A DNA stretch of 64,000 nucleotides from Acanthaster planci (lineage: Eukaryota; Echinodermata; Asteroidea; Valvatida; Acanthasteridae): positions 132,460 through 196,459 of the forward strand of contig NW_019091373.1 of assembly GCF_001949145.1 (NCBI RefSeq), given 5' to 3'. Numbering within the stretch: position 1 is the first letter of the stretch; every line of letters starts with the position of its first letter. Below, in pieces: positions 61,001 through 64,000 of the stretch. A program made the position numbers and the translations under genes. A model generated the notes under the pieces. That model had not been told where the DNA came from. It did no database searches and was given only the letters and a program-made list of their open reading frames with translations.

Positions 61001-64000
61001 GCAATTTCTGTCAGGGTGACTTCAAGTACAGATGACAGTTTTACTTTTTGAATTTCAACTTTCACATTGTGCAATTTCTCTTGAAAGGAAATTTTAGACT
61101 TAATTCACATTGTGATGTGTGGAATTCTGGCCTTGTGTTGTGCAATTTCTTTTTAAAAGATAGCTTCAAACAAAGGGTCACAATTTCAAAGTTTTGAATT
61201 CCCAGGGGCTTGTGGTTCCGGTGCTACGCGATGTTGGTGGCATGAACTACGCTGACATTGAGAAAGCTTTGAATGAACTTGGTGAAAAGGTGAGTCATAG
61301 AAGGACTGTAGTCACAGCCGTTTAGGTCTGTCATGTGTTTAATGGCTTGTGGCTTATGGTTGTGGGGAGCACCAAGTTCATAGTTCCTGCTCTTTCAAAG
61401 TGGTACCCAGAAAAAGTGTTCCAAGTTGAATTCATCATTGTTCTCATAATGCTAATTCCTCCTGATTTTATATCCCAAAAGTCCCAGCCAGTGGCATCTG
61501 AGGTTATTGCATGTTGATTGGCAGTTTTTGTTAGTATGCACAGTGTCACCTCAAAATGTGAATACATTCCATAGAAACCTAGTATGTGGCAAAATCAGAC
61601 ATCGTAGCTTCATTTAAGAAAGTTTCATGAAACATTGATGTCTACAAGTTGGGTGTCCAAAAGGTTTAAGGTTTGTGACTCATGGCCAGAATGTCAGGCA
61701 CTCAAATCCGGCTGCTGGCTATAAATTTTGGCCATAGGCAAGCCACTTAATCTCTGCTCACCTCCCTCCACCCAGGAGTGTACAAATGGGTACTGACAAT
61801 GTTATAGCCAGCCACATTGGAGCACAGAACAATTTAGTCATGGCTTCACGACCAGAGTCTCACAGGTCATGGTCGTGGGTCTAGGGGCCCGCTTAACCAC
61901 TTGCCACTAGGGAGCCCAGTACCGGAGACACAGTGCCGTGATTCATGGCCGAGGTGCCCAAAATCGGAACTAAGGAACTGGGCCTTGTAACAAAAGACCA
62001 AACTCCTGACAAAATACCGAGCTGCTGGGACTTGCCAATCAAGGGTCATATGCTGTCAGCACAGAGTGCTGGAATAAGCGGAGGTAATCCATCAGTGTTT
62101 TGAAACAGCACCATTGTTTGCCACTGCCAGCACCAGTGAATTATCAGCGGGTACAAAAGCCCCCCAGCACTCCAGCAATAAGCGACACAATACTGCTGCA
62201 CGCTCGTGGAATCTGGCTGCATTAGTTAAGAAAACACCGCCATCCAGCAAAGCACTAGGTCAATTCCGGAACAAAAGAAATTACGCAACACCACCCAATG
62301 TGGGCTCTCTTTACTAGGCGGCAGGCATGGCTGCACTAATCAGGCGTAATTGGAGGTTGCCTGTCAGATTAGAGCAGCCACCAGACAGTCATTTGTGTGA
62401 GTGTATGCATCCAGTATGAAAATGAAGTTATGAATTTTTGAAGAATTTCGAAAATGAAAAATCATATTTCAGGCTTGATAAATGCCTGTTTTTGTGCACA
62501 GCCATTTTAATTGAACCTGGTAGCAAGTGGTTAACAAACACTGCCCATGACTGTAAATTCAAAGCCATGTTTTTGAGGTCAACTCTCCCGTCAGCATTGG
62601 TGTTAGAGTTAGGGTCTCATGATATATGAAAATACTACTCATTTGATATTACTTTGAGATATTACTTTTTAATCACACTGAAATACAAAACAAATTTGAT
62701 ATTGAAGCCTGATATCAAAAGTAACGAAAGGGTGTTAGCGTGTACACAATACATAGATCTAGAAACTGCATCGTGATCAGCTTGTAAGCAAGTCTGTCTG
62801 AAGCCATTTGGCTCATCAGGCCTGTGTTTATCTCCAGATTCCTTGGTATGAAACAGCTGAGAATAGATCTATTTCCCCCTTGGCGGGATGTCAGTATATT
62901 GTAGGTCACTCCCCAGCTAATATCGGTACCCAGTATTATAGCTACGTTGGTCAGCGCCGGTCAGGGATCTCCACCACAGCATTCTACTGTGCGGTACTAA
63001 ACTTGATGAAACAGCCCACCGACCGGCACAAAATCCTTAAATATCCCCCCAAAACATTAGCCACTATAAAAATTACATATTTTTACGTGGAAGAATTTTT
63101 GAAAATTCATCAAAATTCATAATCAATTTTGAAAGAAAAAACCCACAGAAAAAGCTGGAGTTTTGCACATGCAGGATGCGCTGGCGGGCAATTTTTCATC
63201 CTTTTCCATTTTCGAAATTCCTCAAAAATTCATTACTTCATTTACTGGACGTTTACACCCACACAAATGACTGTCTGGTGGCTACTCTAATCTGACAGGC
63301 AACATCTATTGACGCCCATGTATTTCAGCCAGGCCTGCTGCCTTGTAAAGAGAGCCCAGATTGTGCAGTGTTGCGTAATTTTCTTTTCGTCACATCAGTG
63401 TAACAAGGTTGTATATCGTGTACAAAACAAATGGAAGTTACAACCTTGTTGCACTGACACAATGCTTTGTTCTTGAAACCGGAGCAGTTCCTGCTGGCGT
63501 CATTTTCAACGGGGCCAGATTGGTGTGCAGCTGTATTGTTTTGCTCAGCACTGCAGCGCTGGAGATCTTTCGTCCGTGGTTATAATCCTTCGTTTTGAAT
63601 GCCACAAATAGTGGTATAGTGTTTCAAAAAAAAGGACGGATTACCTCCACTATTGACAACTGAAAAAATGTTCTTCAAGTCCCAGCAGCTCCCTCTTAGT
63701 TCAGAGTGTGGTCTTTTGTTACAAGACCCGGCTCCTTTGTCCGATTTCAGGCTCCCCAGCTATGCATATAAATGTAAGGAACCCGATACCGGGTTCCCCT
63801 GGCGCGAAGTGGTTAACAAACCTTGGGTTTTTGAGGTCCTTTACAGCTTAAGTTAGCATCACTGATAATTATGTGCATTGCTTGTGTTTGCACTGTCCAG
63901 GCTCGAACAGGTGCCCTAGCTGTTGAAGACATGGACGGAGGGACCTTTACCATCAGTAATGGTGGTGTGTTTGGCTCCATGTTTGGCACCCCTATCATCA
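33953..64000 (+). CDS. DLST: DLST gene, 14 exons, 3' end cut by window
   Basis: This gene encodes dihydrolipoyllysine succinyltransferase, the E2 core of the mitochondrial 2-oxoglutarate dehydrogenase complex. The enzyme moves the succinyl group from lipoyl-lysine to CoA in the citric acid cycle. Joined exons: 33953-34027, 41415-41445, 41799-41850, 49063-49145, 49729-49803, 52430-52485, 54590-54698, 57019-57231, 57948-58021, 59297-59394, 59721-59851, 60739-60806, 61206-61289, 63901-64000. The total is 1249 coding bases (416 codons plus one base), open throughout, with every junction in phase and every visible intron GT-AG. Layout: presequence about residues 1-80, lipoyl domain about 83-160 with lysine 124, Pro/Ala linker about 161-255, catalytic domain from about 257. 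There is no peripheral subunit-binding domain, as expected for animal E2o. The catalytic HxxxDG motif lies beyond the window. Exons from 49729 onward are near certain; the first three rest on phase and weak similarity. Confidence 0.95.
34226..34351 (+). repeat. Minisatellite, about 17-20 bp unit
   Basis: Variants of cgccccatccccactt are repeated about seven times (tcgccccatttccac, tcgccccaaccac, taccccatccccac, tcgccccatccccac, tcgctccatctccac and others). The same unit recurs inverted at 35086-35144. Confidence 0.85.
35086..35144 (-). repeat. Inverted copy of the CGCCCCATCCCCAC minisatellite
   Basis: Three to four units of ggggcgaagtg-aatgg are the reverse complement of the array about 850 bp upstream. 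The pair could fold into a large stem or mark the ends of one element. Confidence 0.75.
35342..35395. repeat. Near-perfect 23-bp-arm hairpin
   Basis: Left arm 35342-35364 (tgtacccctagaactgtg then gggtc) pairs with right arm 35373-35395 at 21 of 23 positions around an 8-base centre, ggacgtca. No terminator context applies in animal DNA; it may be a tiny palindromic transposon or a structured RNA element. Confidence 0.8.
36047..36295. mobile_element. MITE, 249 bp, long terminal inverted repeats
   Basis: The first about 34 bases, starting tgggtcattccatgaggttg, are the reverse complement of the last 34, ending ctcatggaatgaccca, with only a few mismatches. The interior is non-coding. The target duplication is not clear (AT-rich flanks), so the superfamily is left open. 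Confidence 0.8.
38424..38479. repeat. Near-perfect 26-bp-arm hairpin, 4-base loop
   Basis: Left arm 38424-38449 (gcacatgatgcagagct then ttgtgggcc) pairs with right arm 38454-38479 at 25 of 26 positions around tttt. The loop is shorter than in usual microRNA precursors and the stem shorter than about 30 bp. Confidence 0.85.
39591..39633 (+). repeat. AAGAC/AAAAC simple repeat
   Basis: Repeated gacaagacaaaacaa words make a short purine-rich tandem repeat. Confidence 0.8.
41415..41445 (+). CDS. DLST: DLST exon 2 (31-bp microexon, presequence)
   Basis: This short exon lies between acceptor TATAACAG and donor CAG|GTAATA. Entering in phase 0 it reads [10 protein letters not shown] and leaves one base (phase 1), exactly what the next proposed exon needs. 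The SISCSGP read across the junction resembles the SLCQGPG stretch of human DLST, which is also built from small exons here. Support is phase plus short similarity, so it needs transcript proof. Confidence 0.6.
41446..41798 (+). other. DLST intron 2 (proposed), nothing else visible
   Basis: This 353-bp phase-1 intron runs from GTAATA to TTGCAG. I see no gene or repeat in it. Confidence 0.6.
41799..41850 (+). CDS. DLST: DLST exon 3 (52-bp microexon, presequence)
   Basis: The exon is bounded by a good acceptor (TTATTGCAG) and donor (ACAG|GTAAAT). Entering in phase 1 it completes a glycine, then reads [16 protein letters not shown] and leaves AG. Those two bases make an arginine with the first base of exon 4. 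It corresponds to the variable region of vertebrate DLST just before the processed N terminus. The three consecutive phase matches (0, 1, 2) are the main support. Confidence 0.6.
42841..43085 (+). mobile_element. tRNA-derived SINE, copy 1
   Basis: The 5' part has a tRNA-like promoter: gtgacttagtggttaggg resembles an A box and gggtcggggttaaactcc a B box. It is followed by a body with gtaagtcactatactcctg, a ctccccacccctgagtac stretch and atgggtacctgtatgg. The same body order occurs at 61650-61850. It is an old copy with many differences. Confidence 0.65.
44015..44084 (+). repeat. Perfect tandem duplication of a 35-bp unit
   Basis: Two identical 35-bp units (aagtcctgcaaatcctagg then tcttcagtcaccaagc) follow each other without a mismatch at 44015-44049 and 44050-44084. 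Just upstream ttttcaggaagt is also doubled (43993 and 44007). The identity implies a recent event. Confidence 0.95.
45051..45170 (+). other. Coding-like 120-bp segment inside DLST intron 3
   Basis: Between an acceptor-like TTTATGGCAG and a weak CTGCAG|GTTTTT, an open phase-0 reading gives [20 protein letters not shown] and [20 protein letters not shown]. This is a Leu/Glu-rich, helix-like composition unlike random intron sequence. It cannot be a DLST cassette exon because intron 3 is phase 2 and that frame meets a stop. I do not recognise the sequence. It may be a nested gene, a pseudo-exon or conserved non-coding DNA. Confidence 0.25.
45828..45946 (+). repeat. Copy of the GTGGTTCTGAGAAGAAC dispersed repeat
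   Basis: The segment has ctcctgacgacggacagagc, then atggttcttttcagaacca, then ttgcatggtgctaccgc. It is the reverse-oriented counterpart of the copy at 16886-17005. Confidence 0.65.
46645..46665. repeat. (TG)n microsatellite
   Basis: An uninterrupted tg run of about 21 bases. Confidence 0.9.
49063..49145 (+). CDS. DLST: DLST exon 4 (end of presequence)
   Basis: After acceptor TATAATAG this exon reads, in the only frame that stays open, [10 protein letters not shown] followed by a Ser-rich stretch and [10 protein letters not shown]. It ends at donor GCT|GTAGGT in phase 1. The [11 protein letters not shown] run across the junction matches the position and character of the human FRTTAVCK segment at the presequence cleavage region. 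A phase-0 entry meets a stop, so an upstream exon ending with two bases is required; exon 3 provides this. Confidence 0.8.
49146..49728 (+). other. DLST intron 4
   Basis: This 583-bp phase-1 intron begins GTAGGT and ends TTTAAG. It contains T-rich runs and gattcaattcaatttaatt simple sequence. No other feature is visible. Confidence 0.8.
49729..49803 (+). CDS. DLST: DLST exon 5 (start of lipoyl domain)
   Basis: This exon encodes [20 protein letters not shown] then RWEK, the first strand and turn of the lipoyl domain. It is almost the same as the human LVTVKTPAFAESVTEGDV segment. Acceptor TTTTTAAG and donor AAGG|GTGAGT. The last G joins CT of exon 6 to make the alanine of the WEKAVGD motif. 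An ATG-led reading in another frame across this exon is only a shadow. Confidence 0.95.
49804..52429 (+). other. DLST intron 5
   Basis: This 2.6-kb phase-1 intron begins GTGAGT and ends TGTAG. Open frames such as 51250-51624 and 51924-52439 lack family features and the latter overlaps exon 6 in another frame. No mobile element is recognised. Confidence 0.85.
52430..52485 (+). CDS. DLST: DLST exon 6 (lipoyl domain, lipoyl-lysine)
   Basis: The exon reads [18 protein letters not shown] after a split alanine. The final AAG (52483-52485) is the lysine of the ETDK motif that carries covalent lipoate in the E2 family. It is also the last codon of the exon, directly before GTGAGT. Acceptor CCTCTGTAG has a good pyrimidine tract. 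The exon is phase 0 at its 3' end. Confidence 0.96.
52486..54589 (+). other. DLST intron 6
   Basis: This phase-0 intron begins GTGAGT and ends TTGTCAG. It carries the palindromic element at 53401-53808. Nothing else is recognised. Confidence 0.9.
53401..53808. mobile_element. Foldback element of the GTGGTTCTGAGAAGAAC family, 408 bp
   Basis: The left arm (about 53401-53545) contains ggttacaccatgtatcaatc, atgtgtggttctgagaagaa and ctcgaagttttggac. The right arm (about 53650-53808) is its reverse complement with moderate divergence. Both ends abut ctag (53397-53400 and 53809-53812), a likely 4-bp target duplication. The centre is unique to this copy and has no transposase. Confidence 0.8.
54590..54698 (+). 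CDS. DLST: DLST exon 7 (second half of lipoyl domain)
   Basis: The exon begins [17 protein letters not shown] and continues through [19 protein letters not shown], the second half of the lipoyl fold. It corresponds to the human TSVQVPSPANGVIEALL region. Acceptor CGTTGTCAG follows a long pyrimidine tract, and the donor is ACAG|GTAGGC in phase 1. Confidence 0.96.
54699..57018 (+). other. DLST intron 7
   Basis: This 2.3-kb phase-1 intron begins GTAGGC and ends TTAATAG. It contains a Penelope-like remnant (listed separately). Confidence 0.9.
55500..55985 (+). mobile_element. Degenerate Penelope-like element, GIY-YIG end
   Basis: A frame around 55868-55975 reads [20 protein letters not shown] then [11 protein letters not shown], resembling the GIY-YIG endonuclease domain of Penelope-like retroelements (typically C...[15 protein letters not shown]). 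Upstream at about 55570-55730 a different frame stays open for 112 codons. A stop lies close upstream of the GIY-YIG part, so the copy is broken. The assignment rests on one motif. Confidence 0.5.
57019..57231 (+). CDS. DLST: DLST exon 8 (proline/alanine linker)
   Basis: This is the flexible linker joining the lipoyl domain to the catalytic core. It starts [14 protein letters not shown] and is dominated by Pro, Ala, Thr and Ser, with a run of 12 prolines at 57108-57143 encoded by a C-rich simple repeat. The run ends at PVQPIAV, and the exon finishes TAPMTSKP before donor CCAG|GTATGT. Linkers of this kind let the lipoyl arm swing between E1, E2 and E3 active sites. Composition is conserved in the family but sequence is not, and the poly-Pro tract may vary between alleles. 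Confidence 0.93.
57232..57947 (+). other. DLST intron 8, nothing else visible
   Basis: This 716-bp phase-1 intron runs from GTATGT to TTCCTAG. I see no gene or recognised repeat in it. Confidence 0.9.
57948..58021 (+). CDS. DLST: DLST exon 9 (end of linker)
   Basis: The exon completes an alanine, then reads [18 protein letters not shown] and ends with RTEQR before GTGAGT. The closing RTEQR matches the RSEHRE motif that precedes the catalytic domain in vertebrate DLST. Acceptor TTCCTAG. Phase 1 in, phase 0 out. Confidence 0.92.
58022..59296 (+). other. DLST intron 9, nothing else visible
   Basis: This 1.3-kb phase-0 intron runs from GTGAGT to GTCCAG. Open frames near 58600-58940 have no family features. 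Confidence 0.9.
59297..59394 (+). CDS. DLST: DLST exon 10 (start of catalytic domain)
   Basis: The exon reads [20 protein letters not shown] and continues [12 protein letters not shown], the highly conserved first helix and strand of the 2-oxoacid dehydrogenase acyltransferase domain. Human DLST has [18 protein letters not shown] at the same place. Acceptor GTGTCCAG; donor ATGAG|GTGCGT in phase 2, with AG completed by C in exon 11 to give Ser. Confidence 0.97.
59395..59720 (+). other. DLST intron 10, nothing else visible
   Basis: This 326-bp phase-2 intron runs from GTGCGT to GAACAG. No feature is seen inside. Confidence 0.9.
59721..59851 (+). CDS. DLST: DLST exon 11 (catalytic domain)
   Basis: The exon encodes [20 protein letters not shown] and [20 protein letters not shown] followed by VNA. 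The [10 protein letters not shown] motif is diagnostic of the E2o catalytic domain. Acceptor ATCTGAACAG, donor GCAG|GTCAGT in phase 1. Confidence 0.97.
59852..60738 (+). other. DLST intron 11, nothing else visible
   Basis: This 887-bp phase-1 intron runs from GTCAGT to GTTACAG. No feature is seen inside. Confidence 0.9.
60739..60806 (+). CDS. DLST: DLST exon 12 (catalytic domain)
   Basis: The exon reads [20 protein letters not shown] then PK after a split valine. It matches the human VIDD...[16 protein letters not shown] segment but is two residues shorter in the loop between IDDT and VYRDY. Acceptor CTGTTACAG, donor AAAG|GTAAGA in phase 0. Confidence 0.97.
60807..61205 (+). other. DLST intron 12, nothing else visible
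   Basis: This 399-bp phase-0 intron runs from GTAAGA to TCCCAG. No feature is seen inside. Confidence 0.9.
61206..61289 (+). CDS. DLST: DLST exon 13 (catalytic domain)
   Basis: The exon reads [20 protein letters not shown] and then ALNELGEK, matching the GLVVPVIRNVE.MNFADIE segment of human DLST. Acceptor AATTCCCAG, donor AAAAG|GTGAGT. Both boundaries are phase 0. Confidence 0.97.
61650..61850 (+). mobile_element. tRNA-derived SINE, copy 2
   Basis: The segment shows a B-box-like cactcaaatccggct, then ggcaagccacttaatctctg, a ctccctccacccaggagtg stretch and acaaatgggtactgac. This is the same order as in the copy at 42841-43085, and it resembles SINE bodies widespread in marine invertebrates. 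Confidence 0.65.
61893..63816. mobile_element. TTAA-bounded inverted-repeat transposon, about 1.9 kb, non-autonomous
   Basis: The left arm starts ttaaccacttgccactaggg at 61893 and the right arm ends gcgcgaagtggttaa at 63816. Over about 570 bp the arms match in reverse complement, including tgtaacaaaagacca, ggaggtaatcc, gggctctcttta, gacagtcatttgtgt and attttcgaaat. TTAA at both ends is the piggyBac/Kolobok-type target site. A third terminus, gcaagtggttaa, lies inside at 62523-62534, so the left part (61893-62534) may be one MITE and the right part a second, inverted copy. No transposase is visible. Confidence 0.75.
63395..63457. repeat. 19-bp-stem hairpin inside the TTAA element
   Basis: tcagtgtaacaaggttgta (63395-63413) pairs with tacaaccttgttgcactga (63439-63457) at 18 of 19 positions around a loop of about 25 bases. 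It lies in the right arm of the inverted-repeat element. Confidence 0.75.
63901..64000 (+). CDS. DLST: DLST exon 14 (partial, runs off window)
   Basis: After acceptor CACTGTCCAG the exon reads [20 protein letters not shown] and [13 protein letters not shown], then leaves the window one base into the next codon. [17 protein letters not shown] is a signature of the E2 catalytic core near the CoA site. The exon starts only about 85 bases after the right end of a large inverted-repeat transposon, yet its splice site is intact. Confidence 0.97.

Larger units (their letters stand above)
61290..63900 (+). other. DLST intron 13
   Basis: This 2.6-kb phase-0 intron begins GTGAGT and ends TGTCCAG. A SINE copy and a TTAA-bounded inverted-repeat element fill about three quarters of it. 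Confidence 0.95.

Noticed and set aside
1-64000. CRISPR arrays, bacterial operons or ribosome binding sites
   Set aside because: The window is clearly animal nuclear DNA. The repeats present are simple, palindromic or transposon-derived and lack regular spacers.

Overview
This is a piece of animal nuclear DNA, not bacterial. It contains GT-AG introns, long non-coding stretches, SINE/LINE/Penelope remnants and miniature DNA transposons. It also has a very abundant self-complementary motif, acatgtacatgta, often beside accggt. A marine invertebrate deuterostome (amphioxus, hemichordate or echinoderm) fits best. I infer this from motif style and protein similarity; the species cannot be read from the sequence. 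A 94-base assembly gap lies at 20300-20393.

Only one protein gene can be supported: DLST on the + strand. It encodes the dihydrolipoyl succinyltransferase (E2o) core of the mitochondrial 2-oxoglutarate dehydrogenase complex. Fourteen exons can be placed between 33953 and the right edge. Thirteen are complete and the fourteenth is cut at base 64000. Every exon-exon phase agrees, and together they encode about 416 residues in this order: mitochondrial presequence (four small exons), lipoyl domain with its lysine in an ETDK motif, a Pro/Ala linker with a 12-proline run, and most of the catalytic acyltransferase domain up to the [11 protein letters not shown] region. The last part, including the expected HxxxDG catalytic motif, lies beyond the window.

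Positions 1-33952 hold no coding exon I can recognise. The stretch mixes acatgta-rich repeat DNA with repeat-poor, high-complexity blocks (around 900-1340, 6600-7420, 15330-15960, 17880-18480 and 22540-23560) that look like regulatory sequence. In vertebrates, as I recall, DLST lies head-to-head with a Prospero gene (PROX2). A divergent developmental gene beyond the left edge is therefore a testable explanation, but it is only inference.

The DLST introns carry the best-defined mobile DNA: a TTAA-bounded inverted-repeat element of about 1.9 kb, a CTAG-flanked palindromic element, a 249-bp MITE, two copies of a tRNA-like SINE and a Penelope-like GIY-YIG remnant. They also carry inverted minisatellite arrays and two near-perfect hairpins. 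Upstream lie two hAT-like miniature elements with near-perfect 8-bp flanking duplications, a LINE tail, and two more copies of the palindromic repeat family.
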